Below, in pieces: positions 25,197 through 33,051 of a stretch of 64,000 nucleotides of DNA. Made by a program: the position numbers and the translations under genes. Under the pieces are notes generated by a model. The model saw only the letters and a program-made list of their open reading frames with translations. It made no database searches and was not told the origin of the DNA. Source of the DNA: Prostheceraeus crozeri (Eukaryota; Platyhelminthes; Polycladida; Euryleptidae); assembly GCA_907163375.1 (NCBI GenBank), contig CAJQUW010009037.1, positions 1-64,000 of the forward strand, given 5' to 3'. Position 1 is the stretch's first letter. Each line of letters begins with the position of its first letter.

Positions 25197-25906
25197 GTCC
25201 GGCAGCCAGAACGAGTTTCTGCAGGGAACGAGGCCGAAAGTGAGACTTTCACAGAATGATGTGCACCCTACGACTACCACGAATCAGCACGTCTGCCGAG
25301 TTCTAGTGAGTTCCTCCTCTTCTCAGACAGGATCAAAGAAAACACATGTTAATCCAATGGGACGCAGATTGCAGTTTTTGGCTGAAATGAAATTTTCTAT
25401 GTTTTCTCTGATTAAACGAAAAATGCTAAGCCCACGGTCATAATTGTTGACATGGAATGTCTTCAGGTCATTTCCTTTCATGTCCATGTACATCTGTCTT
25501 TAAAGCTAAACACATTTAGATTTGGCGAGCCTCTTAATGTCGGCAAACACAAACATTTTGAGCAACTTTATCCACTTTCAACCACATTCCCACATACATT
25601 GCCAATTAGATGCATGATAAAAGCACATGCACATCATAGAAAATGACCTGAAGACATTCCATGCCAACAATTATGACCCTGGGCTTGGTACTTTTTTATT
25701 TAATCAGAGAAAATATACAAAATTTCATTTTAGCCAGGAACTGCAATCCGCGTACCATTGTTTTTCTTTAATCCTGTTTGACAAGAAGAGGAACTCACTA
25801 GAACTCAGCAGACGTGACGATTCGTAGTAGGCATGGGTATAAATCATTCTGTGAAAGTCTCACTTTCGGCCTCGTTCCCTGCAGAAACTCGTTCTGGCTG
25901 CCGGAC
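25197..25906. mobile_element. 710-bp foldback (MITE-like) element with TA target site
   Basis: Two arms of about 300 bp (25,197-25,500 and 25,605-25,906) are reverse complements of each other with scattered mismatches. The outer 60 bp are almost identical (GTCCGGCAGCCAGAACGAG at each end). TA flanks both ends (25,195-25,196 and 25,907-25,908). The spacer is about 100 bp with no coding content. This fits a non-autonomous Tc1/mariner-type foldback element. Confidence 0.8.
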
Positions 25907-26093
25907 TAAATTTATCACTACATGGCTGTTGAAGTTTCTTATTGCACTGTTATTGTATGCAACGTATTCGTTGTATGCAGACGCACATTTCAGGACGTAG
26001 AAATAGAACAATTGATATTTACAATGCTTAAGTATAGAGTTACTGTGGAGCACTTGCCAAATATTCTGATAAACGACGCTATGGTTACGGTGA

Positions 26094-26283
26094 GGCCTCA
26101 ACCACACTGAAAGCAAAGCAAACACGAGCGTCTCGAGCAAACGTATGTCCCTAAGCTATCAATCGCTCTGGTTTGCTTTGCTCTCAGTGTGGCAGTCTAC
26201 AACTGCTGTAATGATGACTTTATATTTGCTGCAAAACGCTTTGCTCGGAAACGCTTGGAAAAGCTCGCAGTGTGGCTGAGGCC
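26094..26283. mobile_element. Second copy of the Harbinger-like MITE, opposite orientation
   Basis: The ends are GGCCTCAACCACACTG and CAGTGTGGCTGAGGCC. The inner text matches the reverse complement of the copy at 4498-4697, including GCAAAGCAAACACGAGCGTC. TAA follows on the right and TGA precedes on the left, so one flank may have mutated. Confidence 0.75.
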
Positions 26284-26873
26284 TAAGGTAGATTTCACTT
26301 TAAGAACTCTATCATGGAGCGATTGGAAAGCCAATGCATTGCTATTTTGAGCCATAGAAATCGAATAATCATTATCAATAATTTACGCTATGAGGACGCT
26401 AACTTAGCGTTCCATCGGTAGCTCTGTTTCAGATTGAATGACAGTGTTAACAAGATGAATTGATAGAACCATAGAAATTTATAACAATAAAACCTCTCGA
26501 ATGGAAGTAAAGCTTCATGCAATACACAATATTGGCACAAAAATCGCATGCATTTCACTTATCTACAATTAACAACGGCTGAATCATTGGGTTAGAATCC
26601 TTCATGAGTGCAATTCTATGCTTTTCATTGGTGGTTCATGCCCCAGCTTAGTTCCCTCGGATGTGCCGCGACCTTGAGTAAATTTCCATTCTATTCAACT
26701 TCAGATAAACATCTATTTCCATGGATAAAACCTCTTTATGTATCTTATTTTCTAATTGGTCGATCATAGTGTCAAAGTTTGACAGCGTGCTCAAAACGTG
26801 CAATTCGTCTTCTCCGCGCTGTCAAATAATAGGGGAGTTATCGCACTCTCAGTTCAATAATGTGGTTCGAAAA
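26284..26873. other. Host DNA before element A, no gene recognised
   Basis: AT-rich sequence up to the 6-bp target site TTTGAC at 26,874-26,879. Confidence 0.4.
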
Positions 26874-26879
26874 TTTGAC

Positions 26880-27887
26880 AGTAGTAACACCATTCCAAAT
26901 TCAAGGACAGTGCGGTGCAGTGATGAGTAGTCATCGATGAGTCATCATGCTGACTCAGCCCCCACCCCCACCCTCTGGAAGGAAGGTGAGGGAGGTGGTC
27001 AAGGATGTGCTGGGAGGAATGGGTCCGAGAGGAGGAAACTGTTCCCCCCCCTCTGGAAGGAAGGAAGGAGTGTTCGGGTAAGGGGTAGGAAGGGAGAAGG
27101 GTAGGAATGTGGGAAGGATAGAGTGTGGAAAGGGTGGATGATGGTGGTTTTGGGATGAGAAAAGTCGTTTTTCGACAGGAAGGAGGCCTCGGATGGGAAA
27201 ACGGAGGCCAGATTCGGACTCTACGTGAAATTCTACATCTGTGGTGTGATTTCCAACTCAATCGGAGAGAAAAAGTTCTGACCCCCACCCCCACCCCCAC
27301 CCCCTCCTGTCACACTTCCAACTTTGGTTGTAGACATCGTAGAAAGTCGTGCCATAGCTCATTTGAAAGCTGGGAGTGAGAAAAATGCCGTGGAAAGCTC
27401 AGTTTGGACTCATTTTCTTGGGTTTAGGGAGGAAAATGGCAGGAAACTGTCAGAGTTGGAAAAAATCAGGTTTTGGAGGTTTTGGGATGAGAAAAGTCGT
27501 TTTTCGACATGAAGGAGGCCTCGGATGGGAAAATGGAGTGCGAATTCGGACGTTTTGGACAATTTTGGGTCTAGGAACGTCTTCCCAACTCAATCGGAGA
27601 GAAAAAGTTCTGACCCCCACCCCCACCCCCCCCTCGGCAGCGATCTCCTAACTTTGGTTGTAGACATCGTAGAAAGTCGTGCAATAGCTCGTTTGAAAGC
27701 TAAGAGTGAGACAAATTCAGTGGAAAACATGGCTTGTTCGTATCTGCCTTCGTTTAGATATGAGGCGTCATTTAAGATTTTGGGAGATTGGCGAAAAACG
27801 ACAGAGTTAGAATGTTTACGAAAATGGCTCTAGCGGGTGAACCACGCCTCGGACGGAAAAACAGAGACCAGATTTGGCATCAGCGTG
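26880..27887 (+). repeat. Element A left TIR, with inner ~332-bp subrepeats
   Basis: It matches the reverse complement of 42,845-43,852 along its length with few differences. Inside it a ~332-bp module occurs twice and a worn third time: TTTTGGGATGAGAAAAGTCG at about 27,155 and 27,480, and GAGAAAAAGTTCTGACCCCC at about 27,265 and 27,597. A C-rich (CCCCCA)n tract follows each copy. Near the tip, 26,938-26,944 is TGAGTCA and 26,948-26,959 is TGCTGACTCAGC, AP-1 and Maf-type (MARE) binding sequences. Short open frames here are by-products of the composition. Confidence 0.9.
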
Positions 27888-27942
27888 TCATGTTGCACCT
27901 GAATGTCATTCATGCTATGTCTCCGAAGTGAAAGGAAGAAAG

Positions 27943-28365
27943 ATGACAGAAGCAGTAAAGTTTACGAATGAATTTTGTTCACTACGTTTTCATCGACAAA
28001 GTCTTCGTGGTGTGATTAGGGACTACATCATCTCCTTTCATCATGAAAAGGCAGACTTAGAATTTGCTATCGCTAAAGGTTACTTCGTTTTCCAACAGCT
28101 CATGGACAGTTTGATGAATAAAGATGTGAAAGGACGATTAGTTGCAGAGATTGAATTTGAGAAAGTGACTGATGAACATGCAGGTGAACGTGTAATGTTT
28201 CATTTTGCATCCTATTCTACAGAGACGATACATGATCCCAAAGATTTCTATCAGCGACACATGGCAAAAATTGCATCTCGACTAGATTCATTTCATGAGC
28301 ATGGATCCAACTTGCTCTTATGTCGCATAAAACACATTCATATTCAACTCAATGTGTTAAACTAG
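27943..28365 (+). CDS. Free-standing homologue of the PolB N-terminal module, paralogue 1 (element A)
   Basis: A 140-residue protein of unknown function. The start at 27,943 was chosen because the protein then lines up end to end with the paralogues at 30,584 and 39,043. Shared pattern: SLRFHRQSLRGVIRDYI at the N-terminus, VKGRLVAEIEF in the middle, F-x-S-Y then Y-x-R-H-M-x-K-I, and a final GS-x(5)-IKHIHIQL. The same pattern occurs in the N-terminal third of both PolB proteins in this window. It may bind the polymerase, the DNA or a shared partner; this is inference. It begins just inside the left TIR. Confidence 0.7.
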   Translation: MTEAVKFTNEFCSLRFHRQSLRGVIRDYIISFHHEKADLEFAIAKGYFVFQQLMDSLMNKDVKGRLVAEIEFEKVTDEHAGERVMFHFASYSTETIHDPKDFYQRHMAKIASRLDSFHEHGSNLLLCRIKHIHIQLNVLN

Positions 28366-28462
28366 ATTCGACTACAAGATTTGGGTAAAGCATTCATGAG
28401 TCAGACGTCCGCGTGCCTCCTTTTCCCTGCCGCAACGAAGTCAGGGGAGAAACGGAGGTCTC

Positions 28463-28511
28463 TGATTGGCTCACATAGTGTCAAATGTAGATTCGCAGGA
28501 GATTATAAAAG
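28463..28511 (+). promoter_or_regulatory. CCAAT (inverted) plus TATA promoter
   Basis: ATTGG at 28,465-28,469 is followed 34 bases later by TTATAAAAG at 28,503-28,511. A probable untranslated first exon follows; its donor lies near 28,628 and an acceptor (CATTTTAG) at 28,672. It would drive the small protein at 28,702 and perhaps the next gene. Confidence 0.6.
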
Positions 28512-28701
28512 CAAACGTCTCCCCATTTTCTCTTCATTTCATTCTCTTGACTTGGAAAGCGTGTGTGACTTGCTGAAGCCATTCTCCCCTCTCAACTTTG
28601 TCTGATTAATCCTGTTTGCAAATTTACAAGTGAGTGTCATGACTGTCTGGCCTAAACCTTACTAACATTTTAGAAGAGAGACGCAGGAGAGTGTGTGGCC
28701 G

Positions 28702-28869
28702 ATGATTGTACCAGCTTATTTTGTTGAACCATCTCCGCCACCGCCACCACCACCTAGACGCTTTACCTTTAAGTCTTTTAGGGAATTGAAACTCAATTCG
28801 GGTCCTAAGCCCAAGACATTTAATTTACTGGACGATGACGAAGACTTAGACTTTGGTGATAAGCTTTAA
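28702..28869 (+). CDS. Small proline-rich/acidic protein (element A)
   Basis: A 55-residue frame: MIVPAYFVEPSPPPPPPPRR, a short basic-aromatic part (FTFKSFREL) and an acidic end (LDDDEDLDFGDKL). It sits behind a promoter and a plausible spliced leader, and a histone-type stem-loop starts 21 bases after its stop. Function unknown; short acidic tails of this kind are common in interaction peptides. It could instead be an exon of a longer spliced gene. Confidence 0.4.
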   Translation: MIVPAYFVEPSPPPPPPPRRFTFKSFRELKLNSGPKPKTFNLLDDDEDLDFGDKL

Positions 28870-28883
28870 GTCCTGTGAACGCT

Positions 28884-28908
28884 CCAAAAGGTCCTCTTAA
28901 GGGCCACC
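28884..28908 (+). terminator. Histone-mRNA-type 3' stem-loop
   Basis: CCAAAA is followed by GGTCCTCTTAAGGGCC (28,890-28,905) and ACC. This gives a six-pair stem with a four-base loop in the conserved GGYYYTNNNNARRRCC-ACC layout that SLBP recognises in animal histone mRNAs. It lies 20 bases after a stop codon, the usual distance. No clear purine-rich downstream element follows. Confidence 0.55.
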
Positions 28909-28992
28909 TCATATGTCACTGCTAAGCTAACAATTTTCTTTTCTCTGATGATCATGAATGTACTTAGTGGTATTCTTTCGTTACAGACTTCC

Positions 28993-29676
28993 ATGGCCAT
29001 GAATCCTACTCCAACTGCTGCATCACTGAATCCTCATCATCTCGAGCTGTGGAATCCGAAAATTGAAAAGGTAATTCACGGCTATACTACCTACAAACAA
29101 CAAGTGCGCTACAACGGTGTTCGACTCTATCTTCAAACGCCGGCGGTATACTTACCAAAAGTGGATACGCAAGTAAATCGTTCCGGTCAAAACCTGAGTA
29201 TCCCTATTGATAATTGGTTGCGTCAGCAGCTTGACATTTTAGAAGACTTTGTGAGGCAAAAGGCTCTTATTCCTACTGAACTATTACAGTTGTGGCCAGA
29301 AAAGAAAACTTCTTATTATAAACCATTGTATCGCGGCACTCGCTGCTATATTTTACAAAGCAAGTATTGTAAAGTCACTTCAGGCGTGACAGTTGAACAA
29401 TCAGTTGAAACAGAATTGTCATCGTTAGGTGCAGGCTTTTATTCATTTCATATTGAGGTGCCTGCTGTTTATGTGGGACCTCATCAATCTGACGGGAATT
29501 TGATTTCTCTCAATTTGCGCATTGCTCAAATTCATCATCAACCTGAGTTAAGAGGACTTGATCACATTGAGAAAGTCATTGATTCTTGTGTCAAAGAGTG
29601 TCAAGAACCTGTCACTAAACCTAAACGTCGTCGCACATCAAAGAAAGATGGTGCTACCACCAAAGAGAAATCTTAA
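28993..29676 (+). CDS. PC4-like/ssDNA-binding candidate, paralogue 1 (element A)
   Basis: A 227-residue protein starting at the ATG at 28,993, directly after an acceptor (TTTCGTTACAG). The first half has LYLQTPAVYLP, then LSIPIDNWLRQQLDILEDFV: beta strands followed by a helix with a conserved Trp, similar to the PC4 pattern (I-S-L-x(4)-W-x-x-L). The second half has FYSFHIEVPAVYVGPHQ then SLNLRIAQI, a strand-rich unit, and the C-terminus is basic (PKRRRTSKK). The first half aligns with the proteins at 31,501 (A) and 61,874 (B). It may bind single-stranded DNA during replication or act in transcription. The fold assignment is by pattern only. Confidence 0.5.
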   Translation: MAMNPTPTAASLNPHHLELWNPKIEKVIHGYTTYKQQVRYNGVRLYLQTPAVYLPKVDTQVNRSGQNLSIPIDNWLRQQLDILEDFVRQKALIPTELLQLWPEKKTSYYKPLYRGTRCYILQSKYCKVTSGVTVEQSVETELSSLGAGFYSFHIEVPAVYVGPHQSDGNLISLNLRIAQIHHQPELRGLDHIEKVIDSCVKECQEPVTKPKRRRTSKKDGATTKEKS

Positions 29677-29827
29677 GTATTGTAATCAGTTAGTATGTAG
29701 TGAATGTGGAAAACGCGGTCTTGCCCGTTATGTTCAAATAAAACATTGTCATCATGTTGTATGCATCTTTTGTTATGTGAAGGACAGACATCTTTGTAAA
29801 GTTCCTGCTCAATGTATTATTTTGTAA
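29648..29827 (+). CDS. Small RING-like zinc protein (element A)
   Basis: A 59-residue frame overlapping the end of the previous gene by 29 bases. Its spacing CSECGK, then HCHHVVCIFC, then C and C near the end, resembles the C3HC4 RING arrangement, though compact. Element B has a longer RING protein at 63,712, so a RING protein seems to be a shared part. The RING family often acts as ubiquitin ligase; activity here is unknown. Confidence 0.45.
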   Translation: MVLPPKRNLKYCNQLVCSECGKRGLARYVQIKHCHHVVCIFCYVKDRHLCKVPAQCIIL

Positions 29828-29849
29828 TGAAGTCTTTTTGATATTGTAG

Positions 29850-30413
29850 GTTGTCATCTTCATAGACAGTGAGGGAACGCCCATGCAGGAATTGAGTGCT
29901 ATTGCAATGAGAGAAAGTGATCAAACTGTTGTTAGTGTATATCATAGATTTGCCTACTGTCCTCCACACAAAGACGAATGGTCACGACGTCATGTGCATG
30001 GACTTGATCCTTCTATTTTGATTCATATTGGATTTGTAAATGAAACGTATTTCATAAGTGATTTCAAACGGTGGCTGTCAGGTTTTCATATTGTTAAAAT
30101 ATTAGGAAATGATTCTGAACGAGAAGCAACAACACTTCAGTTGCACATTGATAATTTATATTTACCATGTTGGGTAGATCGTGTAAGACAAGACTATCAT
30201 ATGCATTGTGATCAAAAGAAGTTTAGAGATGAAATGATTTTTGACATGGTAATATGTTTCGGTGAGAGACATCACCTTTACAGACCACCATCCCATTGTA
30301 ATACGAGAAATAAAGCTACCTACATTGCAAAACTCTCTTCACGCTGGCATTGTAGTCTCTATGACGTTTATGAACTGTATCTATATTATTGTCAACAGCA
30401 TGGGTCTATGTAA
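29850..30413 (+). CDS. DEDDh-type 3'-5' exonuclease-like protein (element A)
   Basis: The exon begins after an acceptor (ATATTGTAG) with VVIFIDSEGTPMQELSAI, an ExoI motif (D-x-E). A middle part ILGNDSEREA could hold ExoII, and HCSLYDVYELYLYY near the end fits the H-x4-D ExoIII motif of DEDDh nucleases. About 188 residues are visible; the 5' exon was not located. PolB of this family already has its own proofreading domain, so a separate exonuclease is an addition. It could act in DNA end processing or RNA turnover. An AATAAA lies at about 30,494. Confidence 0.55.
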   Translation, partial: VVIFIDSEGTPMQELSAIAMRESDQTVVSVYHRFAYCPPHKDEWSRRHVHGLDPSILIHIGFVNETYFISDFKRWLSGFHIVKILGNDSEREATTLQLHIDNLYLPCWVDRVRQDYHMHCDQKKFRDEMIFDMVICFGERHHLYRPPSHCNTRNKATYIAKLSSRWHCSLYDVYELYLYYCQQHGSM

Positions 30414-30583
30414 AACATGTTTTTGCTCCTTGTGAATGAATGATGATCAGTTTATGAAGTGTATTCTGTACTTGTGAATTTTGTCTGGTGTTGAATAAAC
30501 TTACAGTGGAACATGATTGTTATTTCTGTTTTATTCATAGTGGAAGTCATTGAAGCAATGTGAAATCTATAGTTACATCGTTT

Positions 30584-31006
30584 ATGATGGCGCATCGTAC
30601 CTTAAGTAACCACATGTGTCATTTGACACTTGATCAACAAGGATTCGATGGATTTTTACAAGACTGGAAACTTACATTTAAAATGAAGATGAATGATATG
30701 AAAGTAGTGCTCACTGAAAGCCTTCCTCTCTTCAAAAGATTGATGGAGAGTTTACAACCTCAAGATGTAAAGGGTAGACTCGTTGCTTATATAGAGTTGA
30801 AAGATTTGGAAAAACCACTTCGTTTTAGATCTTATTGCACAGAATGGATTACTCTTAGTGATCAATTTTATGGTCGTCATATGGAGAAAATTAAAGAGAG
30901 AATAGAAGAGACGTTGGAAGGAAATGCGTACGTTGTTAAACATATCATGATTCAACTGAGTGTGTTTACATCCACGACTTTGTTTGATGCGCGACACATT
31001 GTGTAG
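30584..31006 (+). CDS. Free-standing PolB N-module homologue, paralogue 2 (element A)
   Basis: A 140-residue protein, the most diverged of the three. It keeps HLTLDQQGFDGFLQDW, VKGRLVAYIEL, FRSYCTEWI, YGRHMEKIKERI and a final VKHIMIQLSV. The start at the ATG at 30,584 matches the length of its paralogues. AATAAA follows at about 31,010, so this gene appears to use ordinary polyadenylation. Function unknown. Confidence 0.65.
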   Translation: MMAHRTLSNHMCHLTLDQQGFDGFLQDWKLTFKMKMNDMKVVLTESLPLFKRLMESLQPQDVKGRLVAYIELKDLEKPLRFRSYCTEWITLSDQFYGRHMEKIKERIEETLEGNAYVVKHIMIQLSVFTSTTLFDARHIV

Positions 31007-31055
31007 ATGCAATAAAGTTTTCTTTTCACTGAGTATTTTGTAATGGTGTATAGAG

Positions 31056-31318
31056 CAACATGAGTCATTGCGCTTTGTGCATTACTATCGGGCTCTTTGT
31101 TAGATAAATGAATGCGTCTTTGTTCGCTAAAAGGGCGTGTCACAACATGAGTCATTGCGCTTTGTGTATTACTATCGGGCTCTTTGTTAGATAAATGAAT
31201 GCGTCTTTGTTCGAGAAAAGGGGCGTGTCACAACATGAGTCATTGCGCTTTGTGCATTACTATCAGGCTCTTTGTTAGATAAATGAATGCGTCTTTGTTC
31301 GCTAAAAGGGGTGTGTCA
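31056..31318 (+). repeat. Three tandem 87-88-bp units, each with a TGAGTCA site
   Basis: Units start at 31,056, 31,143 and 31,231 (CAACATGAGTCATTGCGC) and are nearly identical. Each contains TGAGTCA (31,061, 31,148, 31,236), the AP-1 core. The array lies 130 bp upstream of the TATA box at 31,448 and is a candidate enhancer. Confidence 0.75.
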
Positions 31319-31430
31319 CTCAAGTGTTTGTAAGAGGGAAGGTTTCCACCCACACAGTCAAAAGTTTACGTGTGATAACTCTTTGTCACATAACAAAGAC
31401 AGGGAAAACATGAAAAGGGAAACGCATGTG

Positions 31431-31455
31431 ATTGGAGCCAGGTCTGGTTATAAAA
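31431..31455 (+). promoter_or_regulatory. Inverted CCAAT plus TATA promoter
   Basis: ATTGG at 31,431-31,435 and TTATAAAA at 31,448-31,455. Transcription would start near 31,480, which makes the ATG at 31,501 the first usable start of the following gene. Confidence 0.55.
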
Positions 31456-31500
31456 CGGACGACTGAGCTCATGGCAATCATTTCCGTCCTTGCGCTAACC

Positions 31501-32001
31501 ATGCAGTTGCTCGAAGCCATCAACTCCTCTGCTCTCGCACTGGGTACACTGAACTCCCTTACTTTAGCATCGGGTAAAAATGCTTTCAACCAAAAGATAA
31601 CTCATCATAGAGAAGTCGTGACCATAAAAACACCAAGTCATCGGATGGATTATCTAAAGGTTATGTCAACAAAGTATGGACTCGCTGTGTGTGTACCGTT
31701 AGACTATTGGACACGGTTACAATTCAATACTCTTGAAACATTCCTGAAAGAAAATCTCACCATTCCCAAAGAAATTGTTCGACACAATGGGAAGCGGCCA
31801 CAAGTTCCCATCATGGAAAGAAGATACATGTATGTTCATATGTATAGACGCTGTCTTATCATCCATGAAAAGGAGGGCAGCGAATTCGACTTACTCAACT
31901 GCAAACCTCTCCCCATTTTCGAAAAAGATTCTACTCCTTTGAAATTAAAATTCAAAGCATCTACATGGGTCCGCGCAGGGACAGAAGGTTGTTTACGTTG
32001 A
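31501..32001 (+). CDS. PC4-like/ssDNA-binding candidate, paralogue 2 (element A)
   Basis: A 166-residue protein; the start was chosen from the TATA position. The central part VCVPLDYWTRLQFNTLETFL followed by IPKEIV matches the paralogue at 28,993 (IPIDNWLRQQLDILEDFV then IPTELL), and MYVHMYRRCLIIH matches its following strand. The second strand-rich unit of the longer paralogue is not recognisable. A stem-loop and a histone-type downstream element follow about 110 bases after the stop. Confidence 0.5.
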   Translation: MQLLEAINSSALALGTLNSLTLASGKNAFNQKITHHREVVTIKTPSHRMDYLKVMSTKYGLAVCVPLDYWTRLQFNTLETFLKENLTIPKEIVRHNGKRPQVPIMERRYMYVHMYRRCLIIHEKEGSEFDLLNCKPLPIFEKDSTPLKLKFKASTWVRAGTEGCLR

Positions 32002-32112
32002 ATCCCTATCTTGTCTCCATAACCTTCAAAAATGATGTCCATGTTGATGATGATCAACTACAGTAACACTCTCCACACACTGAGAACGCACCATCGGTCT
32101 GTTTGAGACCAA

Positions 32113-32140
32113 GGCCTAACGGCCACCTTATCAAGAAAGA
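32113..32140 (+). terminator. Histone-type stem-loop with CAAGAAAGA downstream element
   Basis: CCAA, then GGCCTAACGGCC (32,113-32,124) and ACC, then CAAGAAAGA at 32,132-32,140. CAAGAAAGA is the classical U7-pairing histone downstream element, and it sits at the normal distance. The stem is short (four pairs), so the site may be a worn copy. Confidence 0.5.
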
Positions 32141-32473
32141 AAATGTACACTCACCATGCCACACATGAACATGACTCTCTCCTTCTTTCTTAGGCATTAC
32201 ATTCTTCACTCAGGTTTGAATCATGATCACGTGGAAATTATCAGCATGCCTCTATTAATCATGGAAAAGTCAGTGTGTTACATTTCATGATACGAAACGT
32301 CAACTTCAGATAACTCGAGAACGCTTTCAACTACGAAGGTTACATCGCACTATCCTATCCAACTCTTGGCGTGTCATTAGCGTAGGAGAAGGCATTGTAT
32401 TTATTCGCATTCAAGAGATGATTCTACATAATGATCACTGCTACATCGTCATTCCAAAACCCTCATGGGAAAG

Positions 32474-32480
32474 TATAAAA
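32474..32480 (+). promoter_or_regulatory. TATA box of the TBP-like gene
   Basis: TATAAAA lies 37 bases before the ATG at 32,517, giving a very short 5' leader. It fits the compact promoters elsewhere in the element. Confidence 0.5.
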
Positions 32481-32516
32481 GGGAAGTTCACTCAACCCTC
32501 ATGTGTTTTGTGAATC

Positions 32517-33051
32517 ATGCTCCCCATCTGCATCATCAGCGCCATGCGCGAAATGAATCTCAGAAGAGATATCGATTTAGAACAGTTGCATACCCATCTT
32601 CCCGATTCAGTCTATCGTCGCGGTCGTCCACAAATGTTGGTCATTGAGCAACGGTCGAAATCTTCAAATCTTTCGCTGCGGCAAAATCCAAGTCCTAGGA
32701 AACCTTTCTCATTTCGTGATGCAGTCCATGTGTTACGAAGTCGTCAAGAAAATGCGAACACTCATGCCTCATCTACGCCTCATTCCCCTGACATTGAAGA
32801 ATATAGTAGTGTCTGTTCAATTGAAGATGTTAGTGAATCTAGCAAACATTAAAACAAGTAATCATTGTATGTTTTATGAAACTGAACTCTTTCCTGCTGC
32901 TCTGATTCGGAAGTGGCATTCTGTACATATTGCAGTGTTTCACAACAGACATTGTATCATGACTGGTTTACGTGATATCAGTAAAGTAGCTGACATTGTT
33001 AAATCTCTAATGCGTTATCTGTATGAGTCACAGTTAATAGAATCGTGTTAA
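32517..33051 (+). pseudogene. TATA-binding-protein-like protein (element A), about one break
   Basis: Two TBP-type repeats can be seen. The first has LQIFRCGKIQVLG, like the ALIFSSGKMVCTGAK strand pair of eukaryotic TBP. The second has YETELFPAALIRKW, then VHIAVFHNRHCIMTG and a closing helix, like YEPELFPGLIYRM, then LLIFVSGKVVLTGAK in TBP. The Phe in each IF/VF position corresponds to one of the DNA-kinking phenylalanines of TBP. Length is about that of the TBP core (~180 residues). A cellular TBP captured by the element is the simplest explanation. Element B has a homologue at 57,745. Role inferred: promoter recognition for element genes. Confidence 0.7.

Noticed and set aside
26880-27870. 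Protein-coding gene in the TIR of element A
   Set aside because: The frames follow the subrepeats and C-rich tracts, appear in both arms, and lack any domain.
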